Positions 1 to 7,531 are shown, counted from the stretch's first letter. The stretch is 7,559 bases of DNA from Bryobacteraceae bacterium (GCA_025350445.1 JANXXV010000033.1:1-7559), one strand, 5' to 3'. Notes: generated by a model not told the origin, from the sequence alone. A program made the numbers and translations.

Positions 1-2918
1 GCCAAGACCAGATTTTGCGGTGTGTCAAAGCCCGCCAGCCGTTTTTCGATGCGCCGGTTATTCGTATCCAGCGGTCGCGAACCCGCGGCATCGTCACCCA
101 GGCCGGTGTAGCCTCCACCGCTCACCAGACTCTTGGAAAGCGTATACGCCGCCAGGAAATTGACGCCTGACGAGTGGCGCTTTTGCAAGCGCATCTGCAT
201 CGAGTTGTACGTGCTCCAGCCAATGGGTTCGTACAGATTGCGAATGTCGGAGTACTGCGGATACGGCCTCAATGCCTGCGAGACCGACCCCGTGAATCCC
301 GGGTACGGAAGTCCGGCGCCGGCCGCCCGTGCCGCCGCCGAGTTGATGTCCGCGTTGAGTGTGTTCCCAAGACCGAGGTACTTGAAGTCGACCTGATTCA
401 AGTTCTCCAATCCTGAAGGCAGCGCCGTACCTTTCTGGCCGACGTAGCCGATATCGAGCAGAAATTGATAAGGTAATTCGCGTTGCAGGTTGAGCGTCCA
501 ACTGCTCATGTATCCCGGTTTTCCAGCTCCCGGATTCATGAATTCGATCACGCCGCCGTTCACCAGCGAAGGATCCGTAGTTGGAAGAGTGCCGGCGAAC
601 ACGGGAAGTCCGTTGTCGAGGATCAGCGCCGGAACGCGGCCTGACGTTACTTGTGGGAAGTTCTGGGTGTAGGAGAAACCGCTGGAGAACAGACCGGATT
701 GACGCCCCACGCTGGACGCATTGGTGGGTGAATAAAAGATTCCGAATCCTGTCCGGATTACTGTTTTCTCATTCACCATGTAGGCGATCCCCACTCTTGG
801 AGAGAAGGCACGCATGTAGGTCGGTGTCAAAAGCTCGCCGGGTTTGATGAAGTCGAGCGCTCCGAGTCTGCCGCCAGCGCCGGGGTTGGCGAGGCTCAGG
901 TTCAGCCGCGATTGCCGGCTATCGGCTTCGCGGACAACGGTGGGTATTTCGTGCCGCAGCCCCAAAGTGACCGTCAGCTTGCGATTCACCTTGAACACGT
1001 CTTCCACGTACCACGCGTAGTAGTCGTTCCGCATGCGCCGCAGTGGAGCGGGAATCAGCCTTTGCGCGGAAAACACCTGGCCCAGCAGCATGCTCGCCCA
1101 TCCATTCCCCTGCTGGGAGGAATTCGCGGAACCCAGATCGGCCGTCGAAAGAGGATTGAATGCGTATGCGCCACTTAACCCGCCGTTCACGGTCCCGGCG
1201 AAGTTATCGTACTGGAAGAACCTGAAATCCACACCGAGCTTTAGCTGATGCCGGCCCTTGACCCAAATCAGATTGTCGATAAAGCTGAAGTTTCGGTTTT
1301 GCGAAGGATCGTTCGGCTGCTGATCCGAATTTCCCAAAGCCAGTGCGCCGTAGTTATTGGTGACGTTGAAGACGGGAAAGCCAGGGGAGTCGGCAGCCAC
1401 ACCGGGCAGCTTATAGATCTGGTTCCCTTGCCTGGTATCCCGCTGGCGGATTGGATTGCTGGCGGTGTAGCCGAAGCCGAAGTGGTGCAAGAGATTCGGC
1501 TGGATCGAATAGTCGTAGCTGCCGCGAAGCCCCACTCCGTTCACCGGGTTGAAGCCCCAGAATCCGATTGGTGTCGACGGTCCTAACGGCGAATAACTCG
1601 GCGTGTACGTGGAGGCCTTCCAGAACGCAACACTGACGCGCTGGTTGGAAGTAAAGATCTGATCTCCCTTGAGCGACCACGAGTAATCTTTGATCGGGTT
1701 CGCGGTTCGATTCAGAAAGTTATTAAAATAGCCCGGAAAATCCGGTTTGGGAATCAGCGGGATCACGTTGTTGGCAACACTCGAGAAGCGGTTCGCGGGA
1801 ATCACGTTGCCGGGAAACGGAGTTCGAGCGCCGTCAGCCGTGGTTGTGGCCGGGTCGAAGATGGGGATCACTGCGCCGCCTGCGTCACGGTAGCCGGAGA
1901 AATCACCCCGCAGAAACGCGTCCGTCGGCAGGCTGACGAAGGTTCCATTCGGAGCCGGCTGATTGCGCAGCCCCGTGTAGTTGAAATTGAAGAATGTTCT
2001 GTCCTTGCCGTTGTAGAATTTTGGAATCAACACCGGCCCGCCGAACGAACCGCCGTACTCATTGAATCGCACGCGCGGGCGGGCGGCGGCGAAAAAGGGA
2101 CGGGAATCCAGCTTGTCGTTGCGGAAGAACTCGAACAGCCCGCCGTGAAATTGGTTGCTGCCCGAGCGCAGCGTGAAGTTAATAACGCCGAAGCCTCGGC
2201 CATACTCGGCGGGAAACAGCGAGTTTTGGACCTTAAACTCTTCCACCGATTCATAAGGCGGCGAAGTTTGGGCAAGAAACCCCGGCGTTACGGCCAGTTG
2301 GGCGGAGACTCCGTCATATAAGAGGTCCTGGCTGAAATCGGGACTTCCGTTGATATTCTTCGACCACGGAATACCGCTTACCCCCGGGGTCAGGAAGATG
2401 AAGTTCTCCGGTTGACGACGGCCGCTGGCGGCGGTTGTGGCACCGGAGCCACCTACTTGAATGGGAAGGTCGAGAATGACTCGCCGATCCAGAACCGTGC
2501 TGACTTCCGGCGAGGTAGTCTGTAGAGTCACGCCCGTGGTGGAGACGGTGACCGATTCGTTCACCGCACCAACCGCCAGTTGGATGTCGAGGGTAGTCAC
2601 GGTGGCGGTTTGCACGGAGACATTCTCTTGCACGTACTTCTTGAAGCCCTGCTTTTCAGCATCCAATCTGTACAGACCGGGAGGCAGTCCACGGAAATTG
2701 TAGGTCCCGGCGCTGTCCGCTACAACCGTGTAAGAGGAATTGGTTTGGATGCTGGTCAACGTCATCTTTACTTCAGAGACGGCGGAATTGGATGTGTCCG
2801 CCACGGTTCCGGTGACTCCGCCCAAGTTGCCCTGAGCGAAAGCAGTCACGGCCATGAATAGCGGCAGGATCACCGGGATGAATCGGGTGAAACCTTGGGA
2901 GGGAGTAGTCTTTGACAT
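1..2918 (-). CDS. Oar-like TonB-dependent receptor family protein, partial (C-terminus beyond the left edge)
   Basis: The minus strand is open from the ATG at 2918 to the window edge, giving 972 complete codons without a stop. Residues 1-28 form a Sec signal peptide: basic start, hydrophobic core IPVILPLFMAVTAFA, likely cleavage after AFA. Residues about 30-118 match a carboxypeptidase-regulatory-like Ig domain (GVTGTVADTSNSAV, then GTYNFRGLPPGLYRL). A plug-like domain follows, with LTPGV (176-180), LYDGV (200-204), PAEYG (236-240) and RSGSNQFHGGLFEFFRND (251-268). The rest is aromatic-rich alternating beta-barrel sequence. Late family motifs, such as LLDIGYVGQKG and YNSMQMRLQKR, are present, so by comparison with relatives of 1100-1200 residues about 200 residues are missing. 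An in-frame TGA lies six codons upstream and no other start intervenes, so this ATG is the only choice. No Shine-Dalgarno sequence is visible. I see no cysteine in the visible part and no clear TonB box. Role by family: outer-membrane uptake or surface protein; substrate unknown. Confidence 0.93.
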   Translation of the reverse strand, partial: MSKTTPSQGFTRFIPVILPLFMAVTAFAQGNLGGVTGTVADTSNSAVSEVKMTLTSIQTNSSYTVVADSAGTYNFRGLPPGLYRLDAEKQGFKKYVQENVSVQTATVTTLDIQLAVGAVNESVTVSTTGVTLQTTSPEVSTVLDRRVILDLPIQVGGSGATTAASGRRQPENFIFLTPGVSGIPWSKNINGSPDFSQDLLYDGVSAQLAVTPGFLAQTSPPYESVEEFKVQNSLFPAEYGRGFGVINFTLRSGSNQFHGGLFEFFRNDKLDSRPFFAAARPRVRFNEYGGSFGGPVLIPKFYNGKDRTFFNFNYTGLRNQPAPNGTFVSLPTDAFLRGDFSGYRDAGGAVIPIFDPATTTADGARTPFPGNVIPANRFSSVANNVIPLIPKPDFPGYFNNFLNRTANPIKDYSWSLKGDQIFTSNQRVSVAFWKASTYTPSYSPLGPSTPIGFWGFNPVNGVGLRGSYDYSIQPNLLHHFGFGYTASNPIRQRDTRQGNQIYKLPGVAADSPGFPVFNVTNNYGALALGNSDQQPNDPSQNRNFSFIDNLIWVKGRHQLKLGVDFRFFQYDNFAGTVNGGLSGAYAFNPLSTADLGSANSSQQGNGWASMLLGQVFSAQRLIPAPLRRMRNDYYAWYVEDVFKVNRKLTVTLGLRHEIPTVVREADSRQSRLNLSLANPGAGGRLGALDFIKPGELLTPTYMRAFSPRVGIAYMVNEKTVIRTGFGIFYSPTNASSVGRQSGLFSSGFSYTQNFPQVTSGRVPALILDNGLPVFAGTLPTTDPSLVNGGVIEFMNPGAGKPGYMSSWTLNLQRELPYQFLLDIGYVGQKGTALPSGLENLNQVDFKYLGLGNTLNADINSAAARAAGAGLPYPGFTGSVSQALRPYPQYSDIRNLYEPIGWSTYNSMQMRLQKRHSSGVNFLAAYTLSKSLVSGGGYTGLGDDAAGSRPLDTNNRRIEKRLAGFDTPQNLVL

Positions 2919-2930
2919 ATTAGCGGCAGA

Positions 2931-2939
2931 ATCATATCA
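2931..2939 (-). promoter_or_regulatory. Extended -10-like element of the left receptor gene
   Basis: On the minus strand this reads TGATATGAT, which is TG-N followed by TATGAT, five of six matches to the sigma-70 consensus TATAAT. No good -35 hexamer lies 16-18 bp upstream, which fits the known ability of extended -10 promoters to work without one. A start site about seven bases downstream would fall near 2924, only about six bases before the ATG. The gene has no visible Shine-Dalgarno sequence, which agrees with a near-leaderless message. This is inference from sequence only. Confidence 0.35.
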
Positions 2940-2963
2940 CACCGAACGGAAGAAAGCGCTGGG

Positions 2964-3015
2964 ACGAATTGAGTCACGTAAAATGTTACACGAATTGGGT
3001 TGTGTGAAATGTGAC
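2964..3015. repeat. Two-unit 26-bp imperfect tandem repeat upstream of the left receptor gene
   Basis: Unit A covers 2964-2989 and unit B covers 2990-3015, directly abutting. They agree at 20 of 26 positions, with the conserved blocks ACGAATTG at the start and AAATGT-AC at the end; five of the six differences are transitions. The neighbouring 26-bp segments on either side do not continue the pattern. Relative to the putative start site near 2924 the repeat spans about -40 to -91, a typical place for activator or repressor binding. A spacing of 26 bp is about two and a half helical turns. It may be a pair of operators or just an old duplication. Confidence 0.55.
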
Positions 3016-3181
3016 CAAGACGTTATCGGTGAGGCCCCGCCCCTGAATGCAGGCGAGATGCCGATCCAAACGGTCCGCCTGAGCGGTCTGTTCACAAAGC
3101 CGGATTGGCCCGTGGCCGACGGTTGGGAAGGTGCCGCCGTCGTTACCTCGACCGATCACGCGCGTGCCGGATTGCGTCCTT

Positions 3182-6100
3182 TCAGAACATCAGCTTTAGC
3201 CCGAACTGCATCAGCCGCATTGGCTGACGCAAACTCCGTATCTCGCCAACTCTCGGCGCATCCGGAACGAGCGAATCCGAGCCTACATAACCGAGGCCGT
3301 TCGGGGTTCCAAATTGGGGAGTATTCAATGCATTAAATGCCTCCGCCCGAAATTGAATCCTGCCTCGTTCCCCCAACCGCGGAATGGCCCAGTTCTTACT
3401 GAAGGAGGCATCAACGGTATGCATACCCGGGGTGGTAAGCGGATCGTTAGCTGAGTTGCCGTAGTGACAAAGTTCCGGGTGGGTGGCGATGTTGCAATCT
3501 GTACGGCGGAACGCCATAGGGTCGAACCAGATCTGCCGTGTTGCTGCATCGCCTAGTCTTCCGTCAGCAACCCGGTCGGGATACGTGGTGGACCCGGTAT
3601 TCAGGTTTCCGCCGAGTACGCTGAACGGAAACCCGGTGCGCACAGTAATGATGCTGCTGGCCTGCCATCCGCCTAATATACCCCCCACGAAACCCTTGCG
3701 GTTGCGGAATATCGGAAGCTCATAAACAAAATTGATCGTTGCGTTGTGAGTCACATCGAAACCGTAGCGGCCGCGGTTTGCCCGGCGGTTGCGTGCATCC
3801 TGATACTGGGAATTGACGTCCGCGGTGGGATCGTTGCGGCCGTAACCTTCGCCCAATGCCTTGCCATAAGTGTAGGCGAAACCAGCTGCAAGCCCGGCGG
3901 AGTATCGCTTTTCCGCGTGAACCTGCAAGGCTTCATAACTGGCGTTGGCGTAACTGTCTAAATAACGGATCGCACCAAGCAGGCGGGGAGTGTTTCCTTC
4001 TCCTCGGCTGATGTAGGCCTGATAGGGGCGGCGGCTGTTAATATCCGTATTCGTGGAAGGGTCGGGGGAGTTGAAGTTAGACCAGGTGTTGTCCACGTGG
4101 CTGGTTTTGCTGCCCACATAACCAACGCTGAGAATGATGTTCAATGGCAGCGACCGCTGGATATCGAAGCTCCATTGCACTGCCGAACTCGACTTGTTAT
4201 CCGGCGTGAACAGGCTAACGTTGGTGCGCGCCGCAGTGGTGCCTTGGCCGGGAAATGGATTGTCTAAAGTAAGAATCTGAGATCCCGGCACGAACTTACG
4301 CGTGTTTATGTTATAAGTTTGTCCGGCATAGGGATAGGGGATCGTCAGCGCCGCCTGATCCACCATGTTCCAGCCGAAAGTTCCGGAGGAGGGGGGTTGT
4401 AAGGCGAGGATACTCATGTTATTCGTTTGTTGGGCGTTCGCATACCATCCTCCGCCGATACGGATTACCCATTTGTCGGTGGCGCGGTAGGCGATTCCGA
4501 CCCGGGGCATGTAGAATCGGTTCTCTGTTCTGTAGAAGTCAAAATCCTTGCCTGGTTCAGGCACCATCGTGGGGAGATTCCTGCCATCCGGCGCCGCGGT
4601 AAGAATATCCAGACGCAAGGTACGCCACTTCTGGTTTAGGTCATGTGGTACCTGGAAGAAGTCCCAACGCAGCCCCATATTGATGGTCAGTCTGCGTGTG
4701 GCCCGCCACTCATCCTGGAAGTAGGCCCCCCAACGATTTTGGCGCGGCGCGGTCCACGTGAGCCCTTCCGCTGACGAGGATGACGCAGGAAAACCTAGCA
4801 AGAAACCCGAGAGCGGGTTGCCACTAGGACAACAACTCAGGTTGCCCAACGGCACATTCGCCGCGGCACGATCAATTCCATAGCGCAGGTATTCTAACCC
4901 AGTTTTGAAGCTGTGATTCCCTTTGGTGAAGGAAAAGTTCTCAGAGAACTGGTACATACCATTCAGGTCCACGCGGGCGCCTATGTCCCCTGGTATATTG
5001 GCCAATCCCAGCGGTGGAATGCCGGTTTCTAGCGACGTAAACTTGCGGTTGCCTGCCACGGATACACGGAACTGGCCGACGCCCAAGGAATCAGGATCGA
5101 AGTCGCTGTTGGTTCTGTTGTTAACCTGATCGGAATTTACTTTATTGAATCCGGCGCGAAATTCGTTCAGCACGGTCGGGCTGAAGATGTGCAAGTGCTG
5201 GAACGCAATATTGTAGTCGTGAATGTGCTGAGTGCTGGGAAAGTTCGGGTTGATGTTATTGATGATGTAGGAGCCTATCTGCGACGCGAAGCGCCCGAAA
5301 ATCCGGTCACGCGAGCTGAAGTTGTGATCGATACGAGCGAAATGTTGGTTTTGATTCAGTATGCTTGGAACGCTCGCTATGGTGTTAACATCCAGAATGT
5401 CCGCCGGCGTGAATTGGGGCAGCGGAAGATACTTGCTAACGAACGCCTTGGCGTTGGGGTTGATGCGGCTGGCCGGGATGATGTTCGTGATCCTTCCGGC
5501 GCTGTCGGTGAAGGGCTGCCCGGAAACTGGATCGTAGATTATGATAGGGGCACGAATAGGCTTTCCGTCCCGGATCAGCGGGGACAAAAGCGCTGAAAAG
5601 TCGCCGTTGCGGAACTCCTGCGGGTAAAAGTTAGCCTGTACCACGCTTTCCTGGGTTTGCTTTGTACCTTCGTAGTTATAGCTCCAGAATGTTTTGTTCC
5701 TGCCCTTGTATTTAGGCAGGATCACGGGACCGGCTATCCACGCACCATACTGATTTCTTCGCAGCCTGTTTTTTTGCTGCAGTGGAGTGCCCTGCGGCAC
5801 CTGAAAGTTCAGGAAATAATCTTTCGCATCGGCGCCGTCGTTTCGCAGGAATTCAAAAACACTGCCGTGCAGATCGTTGGTTCCGGACTTCAGCGCTATC
5901 TGGACAATGGCACCATTATTCATGCCATACTCGGCGGAATAGGATCCGGTCTGAATTTTTACCTCCTCGATAGCGTCGATGGATGGATTCAAGTACACCG
6001 TATTGACGAGGGGGTCGCTGGCAATCACGCCGTCCAGAGTGACTCGTTGATTGACATCGCGCTGGCCGTTGGCACTAACCTGCGTAGCGCCGGGGAAAAA

Positions 6101-6634
6101 GCTACTTCCGGTGGAAAGCGGACTCATCCCCATTCGGGTGCCGAACTGCACGCCGGGAGTCAGTATCAGCAGGCTGGCGAAGTTCCGGTTCGCAGTGGGC
6201 AGTTCAGTCACCCTGAGTTGTCCGATGGTGGCGCCCAGTGCGGCATCATCGGTTCTTAACTCGACACCTTGAGCCACCACTTCTACCTTCTCGGAAGAGG
6301 CTCCGATCTGGAGTTCGAAATTCACACGCGCCTTCTGTTGAAGCTCGACGTTAATGCCGGTCTTCATCTGAGTCTTAAATCCTTGAATTTCGACAGTTGC
6401 ATTGTAGTTGCCAATCTCGATGAGCGGGAACGAATAATTCCCCGAACTATCAGTCTTGGCTTGCCGTTTCTCGCCGGTTTCTATGCGAAGGAGTATGATC
6501 GCCGCGTTGGGCACAACCGCTCCGCTTGAGTCGCTAACCGTTCCCAAAACTTCCGTGGAAGTAGTCTGTGCCGACAGGACATTTGCTAACAGAAGTCCAA
6601 GAGCTGCCGGGACCAAAACCGCTTGCTTAAACAT
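3182..6634 (-). CDS. Oar-like TonB-dependent receptor family protein, complete (1150 aa)
   Basis: The start is placed at the ATG at 6634 because AGGGAGG stands just upstream and a signal peptide begins there (MFKQAVLVPAALGLLLANVL, cleavage probably after SA at 22). The frame extends 30 codons further to a TTG, but that extension is polar and would bury the signal peptide. Residues about 25-110 form a carboxypeptidase-regulatory-like Ig domain (LGTVSDSSGAVVPNA, then TDSSGNYSFPLIEIGNY). The plug-like domain follows, with ELPTANRNF (144-152), LTPGV (158-162), TLDGV (199-203), SAEYG (233-237) and KSGTNDLHGSVFEFLRND (249-266). The remaining roughly 880 residues are barrel, including SVGYVGSK, YEALQVHAEKRY and FRAEAFNALNTPQFG. 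The chain ends FGLKLMF, an outer-membrane beta-signal with terminal Phe recognised by the BAM machinery. Length is normal for the family. Cysteines appear only at 601, 602, 1047 and 1056. No clear TonB box or substrate clue is visible. Role: outer-membrane uptake or surface protein. Confidence 0.94.
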   Translation of the reverse strand: MFKQAVLVPAALGLLLANVLSAQTTSTEVLGTVSDSSGAVVPNAAIILLRIETGEKRQAKTDSSGNYSFPLIEIGNYNATVEIQGFKTQMKTGINVELQQKARVNFELQIGASSEKVEVVAQGVELRTDDAALGATIGQLRVTELPTANRNFASLLILTPGVQFGTRMGMSPLSTGSSFFPGATQVSANGQRDVNQRVTLDGVIASDPLVNTVYLNPSIDAIEEVKIQTGSYSAEYGMNNGAIVQIALKSGTNDLHGSVFEFLRNDGADAKDYFLNFQVPQGTPLQQKNRLRRNQYGAWIAGPVILPKYKGRNKTFWSYNYEGTKQTQESVVQANFYPQEFRNGDFSALLSPLIRDGKPIRAPIIIYDPVSGQPFTDSAGRITNIIPASRINPNAKAFVSKYLPLPQFTPADILDVNTIASVPSILNQNQHFARIDHNFSSRDRIFGRFASQIGSYIINNINPNFPSTQHIHDYNIAFQHLHIFSPTVLNEFRAGFNKVNSDQVNNRTNSDFDPDSLGVGQFRVSVAGNRKFTSLETGIPPLGLANIPGDIGARVDLNGMYQFSENFSFTKGNHSFKTGLEYLRYGIDRAAANVPLGNLSCCPSGNPLSGFLLGFPASSSSAEGLTWTAPRQNRWGAYFQDEWRATRRLTINMGLRWDFFQVPHDLNQKWRTLRLDILTAAPDGRNLPTMVPEPGKDFDFYRTENRFYMPRVGIAYRATDKWVIRIGGGWYANAQQTNNMSILALQPPSSGTFGWNMVDQAALTIPYPYAGQTYNINTRKFVPGSQILTLDNPFPGQGTTAARTNVSLFTPDNKSSSAVQWSFDIQRSLPLNIILSVGYVGSKTSHVDNTWSNFNSPDPSTNTDINSRRPYQAYISRGEGNTPRLLGAIRYLDSYANASYEALQVHAEKRYSAGLAAGFAYTYGKALGEGYGRNDPTADVNSQYQDARNRRANRGRYGFDVTHNATINFVYELPIFRNRKGFVGGILGGWQASSIITVRTGFPFSVLGGNLNTGSTTYPDRVADGRLGDAATRQIWFDPMAFRRTDCNIATHPELCHYGNSANDPLTTPGMHTVDASFSKNWAIPRLGERGRIQFRAEAFNALNTPQFGTPNGLGYVGSDSLVPDAPRVGEIRSLRQPMRLMQFGLKLMF

Positions 6635-6637
6635 ATG

Positions 6638-6644
6638 CCTCCCT
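6638..6644 (-). promoter_or_regulatory. Ribosome binding site of the right receptor gene
   Basis: The minus strand reads AGGGAGG, then CAT, then the ATG at 6634. The purine block is strongly complementary to the 16S rRNA 3' end, although the three-base spacer is short. It decides the start: the upstream TTG at 6724 has no comparable signal and would give a non-secretory N-terminus. Confidence 0.75.
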
Positions 6645-6704
6645 ATGCGTGCCGGGTCACATTCATGCAATGCCGCGCAATTTTCGCGCCTGTTATGGAA
6701 CGTA

Positions 6705-6728
6705 ATTCTAACACGTATCTTCAAAGAT
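6705..6728 (-). promoter_or_regulatory. Probable promoter element of the right receptor gene with adjoining small palindrome
   Basis: On the minus strand 6713-6705 reads TGTTAGAAT, an extended -10 (TG-N-TAGAAT, five of six to TATAAT). Immediately upstream, 6717-6728 holds ATCTTTGAAGAT, with five-base arms ATCTT/AAGAT around a two-base centre, lying about where a regulator or the -35 region would be. No good -35 hexamer is present at standard spacing. Initiation here would give a leader of roughly 65 bases containing the Shine-Dalgarno sequence. Low certainty: it rests on consensus matching alone. Confidence 0.35.
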
Positions 6729-7014
6729 CGCTGGGGGGGATGGAGTCACTTGCAATGCGGCCAAGAGGGTGCCGGCGGCTGATCGAATCGGGACAGATCT
6801 GAGTGGCGCGCAAACGGCTGGAAAACGCAATTCGCTTCATTAGAATGTGGCGGACCTTCAAGGAAAGATGGAAGCGTTGTAGGCACCGTTGTTCGGTTAG
6901 AGAGAACCACAGGAGAAGCCTAAGCCATCGGCGGCGAAGCGTCACTCACCCCGGCATTCAGGTTGGCGGACGAGCCGATGGAATCTGGATGCGCAAAATG
7001 AGGACATGCGATCA

Positions 7015-7033
7015 CGCCGGAGTCAGTCCGGCG
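7015..7033. repeat. Perfect 7-bp inverted repeat (hairpin)
   Basis: CGCCGGA and TCCGGCG pair perfectly around the five-base loop GTCAG. Six of the seven pairs are G-C, so the hairpin would be stable in RNA or extruded DNA. No T-tract follows on either strand, so it does not look like a standard rho-independent terminator. It lies in a region without a convincing gene. Its role is unknown. Confidence 0.6.
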
Positions 7034-7183
7034 CATCGGCATTGGACCTCCGTTCAGGCGCGGCCTCGACCGTGATTCCGTAACTAACACCGGAGCAACA
7101 ACACTCGCCGTCCCGGTCACATTCTTAACTGGCTCAACCGATCTCATTTCGGTCATATCGTTAAATGACTTGGGAGGGGGAGG

Positions 7184-7531
7184 TTGGGTCGATGTGAGTT
7201 GTCCGGTTCAGAGAGCGGGCCGGAATATTTAGCGGCTGATTTCCGCCTGGACTGGAAGCGCGGTGTAAACCTTCCGAAGCGAGTGAGGTTACCCGCCGGC
7301 AAGTGCCTGAACAACGCGATCGAACCAGACCATCGGCGGCTTAAGCAACGACTGCACCCTATGCTCGCACGGAAGAACTTACGCATTGCAGCGATCGTCA
7401 TCGACACTTTCAAAGTGGCAGTCGAAGCTCGGCAAGTTCGCCTGGAACACGGCGCCAAGCCCAAGACACCTTGGCTGCGAATTTCGCTGGACTTTAAATC
7501 TTACATCAAAGCGGCCGCCAGAGCCGGCTAG
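7184..7531 (+). pseudogene. IS6-family (IS26-like) transposase remnant, C-terminal fragment
   Basis: A 115-codon open frame starts at a TTG after the purine tract GGGAGGGGGAGG and ends at TAG 7529-7531. Residues about 15-84 (7226-7435) resemble the end of an IS6-family DDE transposase. CLNNAIEPDHRRLKQRLHPML lines up, from memory, with the family pattern YLNN-EQDHR-K-R-PML. The catalytic Glu would be residue 47 (7322-7324), with the usual Lys seven residues on (residue 54). The fragment looks decayed: the expected GFK after PML is ARK, the following GIE is replaced by TFK, the tail is unfamiliar, and the N-terminal helix-turn-helix and the two catalytic Asp regions are absent. I saw no convincing remains upstream in the other frames. 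No terminal inverted repeats or target duplication were recognised. It is divergent from the receptor gene. Loss of activity is very likely, but a short expressed hypothetical protein cannot be excluded. Confidence 0.6.

Larger units (their letters stand above)
2919..3181. other. Intergenic region between the two receptor genes
   Basis: This 263-bp gap separates the stop of the right gene from the start of the left one. It contains the extended -10-like element and the 26-bp tandem repeat described separately. I see no strong rho-independent terminator for the right gene: the GC-rich stretch around 3035-3055 and the short GGCC repeat around 3107-3118 form only four- to six-base stems with no following T-tract on the minus strand. 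The gap length and the separate promoter-like element suggest two transcription units. Confidence 0.7.
6635..7183. other. Gene-poor region upstream of the right receptor gene
   Basis: This stretch of about 550 bp has only short open frames on both strands (under about 90 codons). They have no recognisable domain or signal peptide, and those I checked lack a good ribosome binding site. The left 100 bp carries the leader and promoter-like element of the receptor gene. Two copies of the 9-mer GGTCACATT lie at 6655-6663 and 7115-7123, and a perfect hairpin lies at 7015-7033. The neighbouring transposase remnant suggests that this may be decayed sequence. Confidence 0.6.

Noticed and set aside
94..501. 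135-codon minus-strand open frame at the left end
   Set aside because: It is out of frame within the continuous receptor reading frame and has the Arg/Gly/His-rich composition of a shadow.
3035..3120. Possible rho-independent terminator downstream of the right receptor
   Set aside because: Only four- to six-base imperfect stems are present, and no T-tract follows on the minus strand.
2854..3336. 160-codon plus-strand open frame spanning the intergenic gap
   Set aside because: It overlaps the signal peptide region of one receptor and the C-terminus of the other in antisense, and has no domain-like composition. The repeat and promoter-like features explain the gap better.
5657..6259. 200-codon plus-strand open frame inside the right receptor gene
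   Set aside because: It lies wholly antisense to the plug and early barrel of a clearly coding gene and shows no recognisable domain; it is a shadow frame.
6635..6724. Extension of the right receptor to a TTG at 6724
   Set aside because: The 30 added residues are polar and would precede the signal peptide. The ATG at 6634 has its own Shine-Dalgarno sequence.
6803..7075. Plus-strand 90-codon frame rich in Arg and His
   Set aside because: Composition is that of translated non-coding GC-rich DNA; no domain, signal or ribosome binding site was seen.
6920..7156. Minus-strand 78-codon frame with an ATG start, and an opposing plus-strand frame with an NTGATTLAVPVTFLTGS stretch that recalls surface Ig-like repeats
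   Set aside because: The minus frame has no ribosome binding site or family match that I recognise. The plus frame is broken by a TGA in the middle (after GCAKs around 6991-7002), and the resemblance is short and composition-driven.
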